A stretch of DNA of 64,000 bases from Geodermatophilus sabuli (lineage in GTDB: Bacteria > Actinomycetota > Actinomycetes > Mycobacteriales > Geodermatophilaceae): NCBI RefSeq assembly GCF_010686765.1, contig NZ_JAAGWF010000022.1, forward strand, positions 87,167-151,166, written 5' to 3'. The notes beneath the pieces were generated by a model. It was not told the DNA's origin. It worked only from the letters and a program-made list of their open reading frames with translations, and ran no database searches. The position numbers were made by a program, and so were the translations under genes. Below, one piece after another: positions 49,392 to 59,407 of the stretch (position 1 is its first letter; each line of letters opens with the position of its first letter).

Positions 49392-50929
49392 TCAGTCCTG
49401 CAGGTCGAGCACCTCGATGGTGCGGCCGGCCCACAGGTCCCGCGAGGCCTGCTCCGGGTAGCGGGCGACCCCGCCCCGCTCCCCGGTGTCGAAGACCCGG
49501 GTCAGCTGCCGCTCCTCCTCGTGCGCGGGCCACCCCGGGTCGCCGTCGCGGGCGAACGCCGTCCAGGCCGTCTGCATCTGCGCGGAGACGTCGACCGCTC
49601 CCGCGGGCGCCGGCGTGCCCAGCAGCTGCAGCGCCAGCCCCTGGTCGAGGACGCCGAAGACCAGGGGGACGTCGAGGCCGTGGCAGGCGCCCAGGACGCC
49701 GCCCGCCGCGGGCGCCGGCCAGGTCAGCTCGTAGAGGTGGCTGCGCCCGCCACCGAGGCTGTGCGCGTGGGCCAGGTGCAGGCTCGGGATGCGGAACATC
49801 CGGTCGGAGTGGGCCAGCACGAACAGCTCCTCGGCGTCCGCACCGGGGTGCGCGGCGCGCATCCGGGCCCCGGCGTCGGGACCCGGGCCGAACACGGCCA
49901 TCGCCTCCTCGGCCATCTCGTCGGTGACCTGGCGACCCGCCCGCCGAGGGCGAGGAACAGCCGCCACTCGTCGCGGTTGTGGCCGACCAGGAGCGGCACG
50001 TCGCGCGCCGCGCCCGCCGTCAGCCCGGTCCACGGGTCGGTGGGCAGCACCTCACCGTCCACGACCGGGGAGAACGGGGTGGGCGTGTGCGACACCAGGC
50101 CCCAGCGCCGCAGGGTGGGCAGCCGCCGGTCCAGCGTGCCCAGCGCCCCGAGCAGGTCCTCCGGTGCGACGTCGGCCAGCGCGGCCGCGGTGGGTGCCCG
50201 TCCGAGCGGGGCGACCAGCTCGACGGCGACGTCCCGGGCCAGCGCGGGGGTGAAGTACGTGCCCGGGACGCTCTGCGCGACCGCCTGGGCGAAGAGGCCC
50301 GCGGCCGCGGGCATCACCATCAGCGCGGCGACCGCCCCGGCGCCGGCGGACTCGCCGAAGACGGTGACCCGCGAGGGGTCCCCGCCGAACGCGGCGATCT
50401 CCTCCTGCACCCAGCGCAGCGTGGCGACCTGGTCGAGCAGGGCCCGGTTGGCCGGCGCGCCGTCGAACTGGGCGAAGCCCTCCACCCCGACCCGGTGGTT
50501 GGCGGTCACCACGACCACCCCGGCCCGGGCCAGGGCCGCGCCGTCGTAGCCGGGCTGGTCGGCCGAACCCATGCGGTAGGCACCGCCGTAGACCCACACC
50601 ACGACCGGCAGGCCGGTGGCCCCGGGGTCCGGCGTCCACACGTTGAGGGTGAGCCAGTCGGTCGGATCGTGCCGGACCGGGAGGCCCGCGACGCCCATCG
50701 GCGGCGGAGGCGGCGGGCCCATGTGGGCCTGGGGCGGCGGCGGGCCGAAGACGTCGGCCTCCCGGACGCCGTCCCACGGCGCGGCCGGCGCCGGCGCCTG
50801 GAAGCGCAGGTCGCCCACCGGCGGGGCGGCGAACGGGATGCCGCGGAAGACCGCCACCCCCTGCTCGGACCGTCCACGGACCGCCCCGGCGCGGGTGCGG
50901 GCCACGGGGGACGACGTCGGCTGGCTCAT
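49392..50929 (-). pseudogene. Type B carboxylesterase, broken by a single-base frameshift
   Basis: The frame starts at ATG 50929 (MSQPTSSPVARTRAGAVRG), with FRGIPFAAPPVGDLRFQAP, the oxyanion motif VWVYGGAYRMGS and the nucleophile elbow FGESAGAGAV, then loses register near 49931. The remaining family-like sequence (VTDEMAEEAMAVFGPGPDAG to TIEVLDLQD) is in another frame ending at 49392. Adding one C in the GCCAGG context restores a single reading frame of about 512 residues. Either a true inactivating deletion or a sequencing error in a C-run. Confidence 0.82.
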
Positions 50930-50937
50930 CGGTCTCC

Positions 50938-51840
50938 TCAGGGGACGGGGGTGTCGACCGGCGGGGGGACCTCGGCGGCGGTGCGCCGGTTGCGCCGGGT
51001 GGCGAGGACGCAGCCGAGCACGATCAGCGGCAGGCCGATCGCCAGCCCGAGGGTGAAGGGCTCGTCGAGCAGCAGGACGCCCAGGAGCACCGCCACCGCC
51101 GGGTTGAGGAACGTGATGACCAGCGCCCGCTGCGGCCCCACCTCGCGGATCAGCGCGAAGAAGAGCGCCATCGCGACGGCGGTGCACAGCACGCCGAGGG
51201 TCACCAGCGACAGCAGCGCCGTCGCCGGCGCGGCGCCCACCTGGTCGAGCCGCGGCAGGGCGAACGGCGCGTAGACGACGGCGGTCACCACGAGGGCCAC
51301 CGCGCTGGCCGCCACCCCCGGGACGTCGGGCAGGGCGCGGCTGACGATCAGCGGCGCGGTGGCGTAGCCGATGACGACCAGCCCGACCGCCGCGATCGGC
51401 AGCAGCTGGGCCCCGCCGACGTCCAGTCCCAGGAGGACGGCGATGCCGACGACGCCCAGGCCCATGCCCGCGAGCCGGACCGGGGTCAGCCGCTCCTCCT
51501 CACCGGCCAGGCGGGCGGCCAGGGCAGCGGCGAAGGGCACGCCCGCGACGAGCAGGCCGGTCAGCGAGCTGGACAGCGACTGCTCGGCGTAGGCGAGGAG
51601 CAGCCACGGGCCGGTCATCTCCAGCACGGTGAACAGCAGCAGCGCCTTCCAGTGCCGCAGCGCGGGGCGCAGCTGCCCGCGGGCGACGGTCCAGGGCAGC
51701 AGCAGGGCGGCGCCGAGGACGCAGCGGCCGAAGACCACGACCACCGGCGACATCTCGCCGACGGCCACCTTGATCAACAGGTAGGGGATGCCCCAGATCA
51801 GCGACATCGCCAGGAACAGTGCCCACCCGCGCCGGCTCAT
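50938..51840 (-). CDS. EamA (DMT) family transporter
   Basis: The 300-residue protein has ten predicted membrane helices in two EamA halves: SLIWGIPYLLIKVAVGEMSP at the start and LNPAVAVLLGVLLLDEPFT in the second half are classic DMT/EamA segments. Substrate unknown. It lies 8 nt upstream of the carboxylesterase gene on the same strand, so the two are probably transcribed together. ATG 51840 is the only start that keeps the first helix. Confidence 0.88.
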   Translation of the reverse strand: MSRRGWALFLAMSLIWGIPYLLIKVAVGEMSPVVVVFGRCVLGAALLLPWTVARGQLRPALRHWKALLLFTVLEMTGPWLLLAYAEQSLSSSLTGLLVAGVPFAAALAARLAGEEERLTPVRLAGMGLGVVGIAVLLGLDVGGAQLLPIAAVGLVVIGYATAPLIVSRALPDVPGVAASAVALVVTAVVYAPFALPRLDQVGAAPATALLSLVTLGVLCTAVAMALFFALIREVGPQRALVITFLNPAVAVLLGVLLLDEPFTLGLAIGLPLIVLGCVLATRRNRRTAAEVPPPVDTPVP

Positions 51841-51902
51841 CGCTCGCCCACGGCCGACATCCTGCCTGCCGCCGGTCCGCCGTCCCCACGGTGGTGCCCA
51901 CT

Positions 51903-51908
51903 TACGGT
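51903..51908 (+). promoter_or_regulatory. Leaderless -10 element TACGGT
   Basis: TACGGT followed by 7 nt and GTG 51916, without a Shine-Dalgarno site. Confidence 0.45.
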
Positions 51909-51915
51909 GGTGCCC

Positions 51916-52536
51916 GTGGCCGACTACGCGACCTTCGTCGTCTTCGCTGCCGTCCTCGTCCTCGTGCCGGGACCGGACTTCGCCGTCGTCGTGAAGAACA
52001 CGCTGTCCGGCGGGCGCCGACGCGGATCGTGGAGTGCGGTCGGCGTCACGGCGTCGAACGTCGTGCAGGGCGCCGCCGCCGCGGCCGGGCTCGCCGCGCT
52101 CGTCGTGCGGGTGGAGCCGCTCTTCCAGACCATCCGCTGGCTGGGCATCGGCTACCTCGCCTGGCTGGGCGTGCAGGCGCTGCGCTCCGCCGTCCGCGGC
52201 CGGTACCCGGACCTGTCGGCGACCGACGCCGCGCCCGGTCTGGCGATGGCCGGGTTCCGCCAGGGGTTCTTGTCCAACATCACCAACCCGAAGGTGCTGG
52301 CGTTCTACCTCGCGGTGCTGCCGCAGTTCCTCGGCCCCGGTGCGGCGGTCCCGGTGCTGGCCGCGTTCGCCCTCACCCACGCCGTCCTCGGGCTCGGTTA
52401 CCTCCTCGCCCTCGTCGCCGGGCTGGACCGGGCGCGGGCGGTGCTCGCCCGACGGCCGGTCCGGCGCGCCCTCGACGCGCTGACCGGGTGCGCGCTGCTC
52501 GGGTTCGGCGTGCGGCTGGCGGTCGCGCGCGGCTGA
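51916..52536 (+). CDS. LysE/RhtB family exporter
   Basis: The 206-residue protein has six predicted helices and the LysE family hallmarks VPGPDFAVVVKNTLSGG after the first helix and FLSNITNPKVLAFYLAVLPQF in the middle. The family exports amino acids or related compounds with proton motive force. The substrate is unknown. The start is set by the TACGGT element 7 nt upstream. Confidence 0.9.
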   Translation: MADYATFVVFAAVLVLVPGPDFAVVVKNTLSGGRRRGSWSAVGVTASNVVQGAAAAAGLAALVVRVEPLFQTIRWLGIGYLAWLGVQALRSAVRGRYPDLSATDAAPGLAMAGFRQGFLSNITNPKVLAFYLAVLPQFLGPGAAVPVLAAFALTHAVLGLGYLLALVAGLDRARAVLARRPVRRALDALTGCALLGFGVRLAVARG

Positions 52537-52579
52537 GCCCGCGCGGTTGACCCGGCGCGGCACCGGGCACCGGTCGGCG

Positions 52580-53038
52580 GTGACCGGGACGACTCCCCCG
52601 CCCGACGGACGGCGACTGCTGGCCTCGGGCCTCCTGCTCGGCGCCGGGCTGATGGGAGCCGTCGACGAGATCGTGTTCCACCAGCTGCTGCACTGGCACC
52701 ACTTCTACGACCGGGCCAGTGGGGCGGCCGGCCTCGTCTCCGACGGCCTGCTGCACGCGGCGACGCTGTCGGCCGTGGTGGCCGGGCTGGCGCTGCTGGC
52801 CGACCTGCGGCGCCGTCGGACGTTCACGCCGACGCGCTGGTGGGCTGCGGTGCTCCTGGGCGCGGGCGCCTTCCAGCTGTGGGACGGCGTCGTCGACCAC
52901 AAGCTGCTGCGCGTGCACCAGGTGCGCTACGGCGTCGACCCGACCGGGTACGACGTCGCCTGGATCGCCGGTGCGGTGGTGCTGCTGGCCGCCGGCGCAC
53001 TGCTCATGGCCCGCGCCCGCCGCCGGCCGGTGCGGTGA
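52580..53038 (+). CDS. DUF2243 membrane protein
   Basis: The 152-residue protein has four membrane helices and two conserved histidine-rich loops: DEIVFHQLLHWHHFYD and GVVDHKLLRVHQVRYG, the signature of DUF2243. Metal or heme contact is plausible from the histidines but unproven. It overlaps the CtaG-like gene by 4 nt, which suggests a link to respiratory copper or heme handling. GTG 52580 is chosen; a TTG at 52547 is possible upstream. Confidence 0.85.
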   Translation: MTGTTPPPDGRRLLASGLLLGAGLMGAVDEIVFHQLLHWHHFYDRASGAAGLVSDGLLHAATLSAVVAGLALLADLRRRRTFTPTRWWAAVLLGAGAFQLWDGVVDHKLLRVHQVRYGVDPTGYDVAWIAGAVVLLAAGALLMARARRRPVR

Positions 53039-53880
53039 TCCTGCTCGCCGGCCTGCTGGTCGCGGCCGGGCTGTACGTGGCGGCCGGCTGGCACTGCCGG
53101 TCGCCGTGGCCGCTGGCCCGGACGGCGTCCTGGCTGCTCGGCCTCGCCTGCGTCGGTGCCGGCGCGGCGCTGGGCGGCGGGCACGGCGACCTGCGCGCGC
53201 ACATGGCCGGTCACCTCCTGCTCGGCATGCTCGGACCGCTGCTGCTCGTGCTGGCCGCGCCGGTCACCCTGGCCCTCCGCGCGCTGCCGGTGACCGGCGC
53301 CCGCCGGCTGGCCCGGCTGCTGCGGACGCCGGTCGCGCGGTGGGCGACCGACCCGCTGGTCGCCGTCCCGCTGAACTCCGCCGGGCTGTGGGTGCTCTAC
53401 GGCACCGGGCTGCACACCGCCGCCGCGCACCGGCCCGCACTGGCCGCGCTGGTCTCGCTGCACGTGCTGGTCAGCGGCTACCTGGCCACCGCGGCCGTGC
53501 TCGGCGTCGACCCGGCTCCGCACCGTCGGGGGGTCGGGGCTCGGGCGGCGGCGCTGGCCGCCGGGATGGCCGCGCACGACGTCCTCGCGAAGCTGCTGTA
53601 CGCCTCCCCGCCGGCCGGGACGACGCACGCCGAGGAGGGTGCTCGGCTGATGTACGACGGGGGCACGGTCGTCTCGCTGGCCGTCGCCGCGGTGCTGTGG
53701 CGGCGCTGGTACGTCAGCCGCGCCGCCGCCCGGGAGGGTGCCGCGCGCCCCGGGACACCCGTGCCGGCGCGAGGCCGAGCCGGTGGACGCCGCGGCCCGG
53801 TTCCCCGTCCGGGTCAGCGCACCGGCCAGGCGACCTCCAGGTGCGGCTCGTCCGGGGCGACGTCCCGGGCGCTCAGGTAG
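53035..53880 (+). CDS. CtaG/Caa3-type cytochrome c oxidase assembly protein
   Basis: The 281-residue protein has about seven helices with CtaG_Bacillus-type motifs: HMAGHLLLGMLGPLLLVLAAPVTL and LHVLVSGYLATAA, a conserved MAAHDVLAK and the extracytoplasmic histidines. The family acts in copper delivery or assembly of cytochrome oxidase. GTG 53035 overlaps the DUF2243 stop. Its last 67 nt overlap the convergent merR-like gene, and the end is a Gly/Arg/Pro-rich tail, so the true stop region may be less constrained. Confidence 0.82.
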   Translation: MILLAGLLVAAGLYVAAGWHCRSPWPLARTASWLLGLACVGAGAALGGGHGDLRAHMAGHLLLGMLGPLLLVLAAPVTLALRALPVTGARRLARLLRTPVARWATDPLVAVPLNSAGLWVLYGTGLHTAAAHRPALAALVSLHVLVSGYLATAAVLGVDPAPHRRGVGARAAALAAGMAAHDVLAKLLYASPPAGTTHAEEGARLMYDGGTVVSLAVAAVLWRRWYVSRAAAREGAARPGTPVPARGRAGGRRGPVPRPGQRTGQATSRCGSSGATSRALR

Positions 53881-54635
53881 ACCTCCGCCGGGCTGCCGGT
53901 GCGCGTCAGCGCGGCGTCGTCGCACCACCGGGCCACGACGTCGTAGGCGTCGAGGATCCGCGGGAACTCCGCCTCGGCCCGGGTGAGGCGGGTGAGCGCC
54001 TCCCGGCCGGGCGGCCGGCGGCGGACCCGGAGACCGTCGGCCGGATCCACGGCACCGGTGAACGGGACGGCGACCTCCACCGGCCCGTCGCTGTCCTCGG
54101 TGACCATCCCGTGGTAGGCGACCCGCAGCGCACCGGCGCGCGCCGCTCCCGACGTCCGCAGCTGCTCCTCGATCGCCTCCCGGGCGGACGTGATGAAGCC
54201 GTCGAGCGCCTCGACGGTCAGCCGCCGCTCGACGGTGAGGAGGGTGGCCGCCGGGACCTCCCGCACGGTGACGCCGTCCCTGTCCGGCGCGGCCCGGTCC
54301 TCTCGCTCCGCCCGGCGGTGCAGGTACGCGACGAGCTCCCGGCGGCGTCGCAGGTCGGCCTCCACGCCGGCCCACCACGCGTCGACCGCCGCGAGCCGGT
54401 CGGTCCCGGTCAGGTCGACCACCGCCCGCACCGTGGCCAGCGGCATGCCGGCCGCCCGCAGCACGCCGATCAGCCGGGCCCGCTCCACCTGGCCGGCGCC
54501 GTACTGCCGGTAGCCGGTGCGCGGGTCGACCCGGTCGGGCACCAGCAGCCCCTGGGCGCCGTAGAGCCGCAGCGCCTTCGGCGACAACCGGGTCCGGCGC
54601 AGGAAGTCCCCGACCCGCAGCAGGTGCTCGTCCAC
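53814..54635 (-). CDS. MerR-family regulator with GyrI-like effector domain
   Basis: The 273-residue protein has an N-terminal MerR winged helix (LLRVGDFLRRTRLSPKALRL, RTGYRQYGAGQVERARLIGVLR), a coiled dimerisation helix (VEADLRRRRELVAYLHRRAERED) and a C-terminal GyrI-like/SRPBCC small-molecule-binding domain (VREVPAATLLTVERRLTVEAL). It probably controls an export or resistance gene; the target is unknown. GTG 54635 is preceded by a CAGGCT hexamer 7 nt upstream, a weak leaderless-type element. Confidence 0.85.
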   Translation of the reverse strand: MDEHLLRVGDFLRRTRLSPKALRLYGAQGLLVPDRVDPRTGYRQYGAGQVERARLIGVLRAAGMPLATVRAVVDLTGTDRLAAVDAWWAGVEADLRRRRELVAYLHRRAEREDRAAPDRDGVTVREVPAATLLTVERRLTVEALDGFITSAREAIEEQLRTSGAARAGALRVAYHGMVTEDSDGPVEVAVPFTGAVDPADGLRVRRRPPGREALTRLTRAEAEFPRILDAYDVVARWCDDAALTRTGSPAEVYLSARDVAPDEPHLEVAWPVR

Positions 54636-54682
54636 GCCCGGCAGCCTGAGGCAGGCCCCAGGGGCCGGGTCGAGCCGGGCGG

Positions 54683-55378
54683 TCAGGCGTCGCCGCTGAG
54701 GTAGGCCCGGCGGCGCTCGGGCGGGTACCTCTCGATGGCGTAGCGCAGCATCGTGCGGGGCATCCGCCGGTACCGCGGGGCGAGGAACGCCTCGGCCACC
54801 GACCGGTCGCGGTTGCCGACCTCGCGCAGCATCCAGCCGACCGCCTTGTGGACCAGGTCGTGCGGATCGTCGAGCAGCCGGTCGGCCAGCCGGAGCGTCG
54901 GCTCGAACCGCCCGGCGCGGATGGCGGGGAAGGTGGCCATGACGGCGATCCGCCGGTCCCACACCGACGACGACGCGGCGAGGTCGTCCAGCAGCACCGG
55001 GTCGGCGCCGCCCAGCAGGTACGGGGCCGAGGCGTCGACGAGGTCCCAGTTGTCCACGTGCCGCCGCGACGTCAGGTAGAGGTCGACGATCCGGGACCGC
55101 TCGTCGTCGTCCGCCGTCGCGAACCGCCGCACCAGCACCAGCAGCGCGGTCAGCCGCTCCTCGTGCCACGGGCTGGACAGCAGGTCCGCGACGTCGGCCA
55201 GCGGCGTGGTCGCCGCGTGCCGCCGCGCGATCGCCCGCTGCGGGGGGACGGCGATGCCCAGGAAGCGGTCGCCCTCGCCGTAGCTGCCGGGGCGGACCTG
55301 GAAGTAGCGGGCCATGCCGGCCGCCCGCTCCGGGTCGGCGGCGGCGGCGAGCTCGGCCCGGATGGCGGCCGCCGTCAC
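54683..55378 (-). CDS. AlkD-like DNA alkylation repair protein
   Basis: The 231-residue protein is an all-helical HEAT-repeat protein of the AlkD family: GIAVPPQRAIARRH, SSPWHEERLTALLVLVRRF, WDLVDASAPYLLGG and LVHKAVGWMLREVGNRD contain the conserved tryptophan and aspartate residues that contact alkylated bases. It removes bulky or charged alkyl bases without base flipping. GTG 55378 is close to the next upstream gene (7-nt gap), so they may be cotranscribed. Confidence 0.9.
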   Translation of the reverse strand: MTAAAIRAELAAAADPERAAGMARYFQVRPGSYGEGDRFLGIAVPPQRAIARRHAATTPLADVADLLSSPWHEERLTALLVLVRRFATADDDERSRIVDLYLTSRRHVDNWDLVDASAPYLLGGADPVLLDDLAASSSVWDRRIAVMATFPAIRAGRFEPTLRLADRLLDDPHDLVHKAVGWMLREVGNRDRSVAEAFLAPRYRRMPRTMLRYAIERYPPERRRAYLSGDA

Positions 55379-55385
55379 GGCCGGC

Positions 55386-55844
55386 TCAGCCGGCGTGGGT
55401 GGCGGCGAAGGCGGCGAACCGGCGCAGCGACCGGCGCACGCCCGCGACCATGACCGGCTTCACCAGCGGCCAGCCCGCCCGGCCCAGCGGGCCGAAGGGC
55501 AGCCAGAGCTGCTCGGTCCAGGTCAGGGTCGTGTGCTCGCCCCGCGGGGTCAGCTCGAAGATGCCCGGCCCTCGGACGATCCGGCCGGTGTGCTGGACGA
55601 CGACGCGGCGCGGGGGGTCCCACTCGGTGACGACCATCGTGTCGAGCACGCCGAGGTGCCGGCCCCGCCGCCACGGGATGCCGGTGCGCGCGGCCATCCG
55701 CCCGCCGACACCGCGGGGGTCACCGCCCACCACCTCGACGTCGGTGAGCAGCATCCACTCGCCCTGCCGGGTCCAGTCGGTGAGCGCGGCCCAGACCTGC
55801 TCCGGTGGTGCGTCGACGTCGACGGTCTCGACCAGTTCACGCAT
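55386..55844 (-). CDS. SRPBCC (polyketide cyclase/START-like) family protein
   Basis: The 152-residue protein has the START-like beta-alpha fold with an N-terminal VETVDVDAPPEQVWAALTDW and central TWTEQLWLPFGPLGRAG, typical of the SRPBCC cyclase/dehydrase family that binds hydrophobic ligands. No ligand can be named. Its ATG lies 8 nt inside the end of the DivIVA-like gene, so these are coupled. Confidence 0.85.
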   Translation of the reverse strand: MRELVETVDVDAPPEQVWAALTDWTRQGEWMLLTDVEVVGGDPRGVGGRMAARTGIPWRRGRHLGVLDTMVVTEWDPPRRVVVQHTGRIVRGPGIFELTPRGEHTTLTWTEQLWLPFGPLGRAGWPLVKPVMVAGVRRSLRRFAAFAATHAG

Positions 55845-56235
55845 CGGCGTGGGCTCCGTTCCCGTTCGTGGGGGCACCCGAGGGCGGGGCGTCGGTCCCC
55901 GGTGCGGCGGCGTGGCCCGGCGGCCGGACGGTGTCCGCGTCGTCCAGCCGGGCGCGCAGCGCGGCCAGCTGGCCGTCGCGGTCCTCGAGCGCCTGGGCCA
56001 GCTGCTCCAGCAGCCAGTCCACCTCGGTCATCCGGTAGCCCCGGACGGTCACCGAGATGCGCAGGCCCCGGACGTCGTCCGCGGTGACCGGCCGGTCGTC
56101 GGGCAGCTCGACCGGCGACCGGTCCGGGTCGGCCGGCGGCTGGGTCTCCCCCCGGCCGAGCAGCAGCGACCCGCCCAGGAAGACCAGCGCGCCGACCACC
56201 AGGACGACGGCGACGAAGACGACGGCGGAGAGCAC
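55837..56235 (-). CDS. DivIVA-domain membrane-anchored protein (Rv1209-like position)
   Basis: The 132-residue protein starts with one membrane helix (residues about 1-28), then a linker, then the DivIVA-like short motif RISVTVRGYRMTEVDWLLEQLAQALE with a coiled-coil, and a disordered tail. DivIVA-like proteins gather at curved or growing membranes and recruit cell wall factors. In M. tuberculosis Rv1209 sits in the same position after the LOG gene region. The GTG at 56235 begins the helix. Confidence 0.82.
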   Translation of the reverse strand: MLSAVVFVAVVLVVGALVFLGGSLLLGRGETQPPADPDRSPVELPDDRPVTADDVRGLRISVTVRGYRMTEVDWLLEQLAQALEDRDGQLAALRARLDDADTVRPPGHAAAPGTDAPPSGAPTNGNGAHADA

Positions 56236-56247
56236 GGTCGGTCGACC

Positions 56248-57083
<836 letters not shown>

Positions 57084-57087
<4 letters not shown>

Positions 57088-58196
57088 GCGGAGCTCCCGG
57101 AGAGGTAGGCGACGAGCGCGTCCTCGGCCGGCTGCAGCCGGTCGACGACGACGTGCTCGTCGCGGGTGTGGGCCAGCTGCGGGTCGCCGGGGCCGTAGTT
57201 GAGGGCGGGGATGCCGAAGGCGGCGAAGCGGGCGACGTCGGTCCAGCCGAGCTTGGCGCGGGCGGGCCGGCCGACCGCGGCCACGAACGCCGCCGCGGCC
57301 GGGTCGGCCAGGCCGGGCAGCGCGCCGCCGGCGTTGTCGACGACGGACAGGGTGGCCCCCGCGGCGACCGCGTCGGCGAACACCTCGCGGACGTGCGCCT
57401 CGGCGGCGTCCTCGTCGCGGTCGGGCGCGTAGCGGAAGTTGACCGTCACCCGGCACTCGTCGGGGATGACGTTGCCCGAGACCCCGCCCTGGATGCCGAC
57501 GGCGTTGAGCCCCTCGCGGTACAGGCAGCCGTCGATGTCCACCTCGCGCGCCTGGTAGGCCGCCAGGGTGGCCAGGATGCCGGCCGCCCCGTGGATCGCG
57601 TTGACACCCAGCCAGCTGCGGGCGCTGTGCGACCGCCGTCCCGGCACCTCCAGCACCGCCCGCAGGGTCCCCTGGCAGCCGCCCTCGATCTCGCCGTCGG
57701 TCGGCTCGAGCAGGATGGCCAGGTCGCCGTAGAGCCAGCCGCGGCGTTCCCGCGCCACCCGGCCGAGGCCGTTCCTGACCGCTTCGACCTCCTCGTTGTC
57801 GTAGAAGACGAAGGTGAGGTCGGAGGCGGGCTCGGCCCCCGGGACGCCGAAGCGGCCGGCCAGCCGCAGCATCACCGCGTCGCCGGCCTTCATGTCGCTG
57901 GTGCCGCAGCCGTACAGCCGGCCGGAGTCCGGGTCGAGCCGGCTGGGGACGTTGTCGGCGATCGGCACGGTGTCGAGGTGCCCGGCGAGCACGACGCGCG
58001 TCGGCCGGTCGAGGTTCGTGCGGGCGAGGACGGCGTCGCCGACCCGCTCGACCTCCAGGCCGCCGAGCCCCCGCAGCGCGGCCTCGACCGCGTCGGCGAG
58101 CGCCCGCTCGGTGCCCGACACCGACGGGGCGTCGACCAGCGCACGGGTGAGCGTGAGGACGTCGGCGGAGAGGTCCAGCGGCGGCAGGTCACCCAC
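57084..58196 (-). CDS. dapE: Succinyl-diaminopimelate desuccinylase
   Basis: The 370-residue protein is an M20 metallopeptidase-fold enzyme with [13 protein letters not shown] (metal ligand H and D), [22 protein letters not shown] (catalytic and metal glutamates) and [22 protein letters not shown] in the dimerisation domain. DapE hydrolyses N-succinyl-diaminopimelate in lysine and cell wall precursor synthesis. It is divergent from dapD, the enzyme two steps earlier. GTG 58196 follows a TAGGCT element by 8 nt. Confidence 0.94.
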
Positions 58197-58204
58197 GGTC
58201 GCCG

Positions 58205-58210
58205 AGCCTA
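58205..58210 (-). promoter_or_regulatory. Leaderless -10 element TAGGCT (dapE)
   Basis: Minus-strand TAGGCT followed by 8 nt and the GTG of dapE at 58196. Confidence 0.45.
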
Positions 58211-58258
58211 CGTGCGCCGTGCTGTCCCGGCCCCGGCAGCGCGCCCGTCGCCGCTCGG

Positions 58259-58264
58259 TAGCGT
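58259..58264 (+). promoter_or_regulatory. Leaderless -10 element TAGCGT (dapD)
   Basis: TAGCGT followed by 7 nt and the GTG of dapD at 58272. With the dapE element this gives a compact divergent promoter pair. Confidence 0.5.
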
Positions 58265-58271
58265 CCTCCCC

Positions 58272-59246
58272 GTGACCGCCGCAGCCCCGCACTCCGCCGT
58301 CGCCGCCGGACTCGCGACCGTGACCCCCTCGGGCACGGTCCTCGACGTCTGGTACCCCGAACCGCGACTCGGAGCCCCCGCGGGCGCTGCTCCCGGCACC
58401 ACCCGGCTGGGCGCGCTGGAGCTCTCGGGTGAGCTCGGGCCCGACTACGGCGGCCTGGTCCGGTCGGACGAGGCCCGCGGGGTCGAGGTCATCGCCGTCC
58501 GCACCGTGGCGCCGGACCTCTCCGCGCCGCCGGCGGACACCTACGACGTCTGGCTGCGGCTGCACCTGCTCTCCCACCGGCTGGTGCGCCCCAACGGGGT
58601 GGACCTGACCGGCGTCTTCGGGCTGCTCACCAACGTGGCCTGGACCAGCGCCGGACCGGTCGAGGCGGCGTCGTTCAACGTGCACCGGCTGCGGGCCGCG
58701 CACGGTCAGGTCACCGTGCACGGCGTCGACAAGTTCCCGCGGATGGTCGACTACGTCATCCCCTCCGGCGTGCGCGTCGCCGACGGTGACCGGGTCCGGC
58801 TGGGCGCCCACCTGGCCGAGGGGACGACGGTCATGCACGAGGGCTTCGTCAACTTCAACGCCGGCACGCTGGGTCCCTCCATGGTCGAGGGCCGGATCAG
58901 CGCCGGCGTCGTCGTCGGCGCGGACAGCGACATCGGCGGCGGCGCCTCGATCATGGGCACGCTGTCCGGCGGCGGGAAGCAGGTCATCTCGATCGGCAGC
59001 GGGTGCCTGCTGGGCGCCAACGCCGGCGTCGGCATCTCCCTCGGCGACCGGTGCGTCGTCGAGGCCGGCTGCTACGTGACCGCGGGCTCCCGCGTGACCC
59101 TGCCCGACGGCTCGGTGGTCAAGGCCGCGGAACTCTCCGGGCGCGACGGCCTGCTGTTCCGCCGCAACTCGGTGTCCGGCGCGCTGGAGGCCCTCCCCCG
59201 GGACGGCGACTGGGGCGCCCTGAACGCCGAGCTGCACAAGAACTGA
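58272..59246 (+). CDS. dapD: 2,3,4,5-tetrahydropyridine-2,6-dicarboxylate N-succinyltransferase
   Basis: The 324-residue protein is the actinobacterial-type DapD: N-terminal domain with [33 protein letters not shown], then a left-handed parallel beta helix of hexapeptide repeats ([36 protein letters not shown]) and a C-terminal helix. It transfers succinyl from succinyl-CoA to tetrahydrodipicolinate in lysine and diaminopimelate synthesis. GTG 58272 follows TAGCGT by 7 nt. Confidence 0.95.
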   Translation: MTAAAPHSAVAAGLATVTPSGTVLDVWYPEPRLGAPAGAAPGTTRLGALELSGELGPDYGGLVRSDEARGVEVIAVRTVAPDLSAPPADTYDVWLRLHLLSHRLVRPNGVDLTGVFGLLTNVAWTSAGPVEAASFNVHRLRAAHGQVTVHGVDKFPRMVDYVIPSGVRVADGDRVRLGAHLAEGTTVMHEGFVNFNAGTLGPSMVEGRISAGVVVGADSDIGGGASIMGTLSGGGKQVISIGSGCLLGANAGVGISLGDRCVVEAGCYVTAGSRVTLPDGSVVKAAELSGRDGLLFRRNSVSGALEALPRDGDWGALNAELHKN

Positions 59247-59407
59247 CGAGGACCCCTCTGCCCCCACCGGGCCCTTCCGCGGGGAGGCCCGGGACGACGC
59301 CACGGGTCGACCTGCGGAGGGGCCGGGGCACAACCGCTTCCACCACCGAATGCTGAGGTCATAGGCTCGCCGGCACTCGCGCGCGGACCGAGTCGGAGGA
59401 GACGCCG

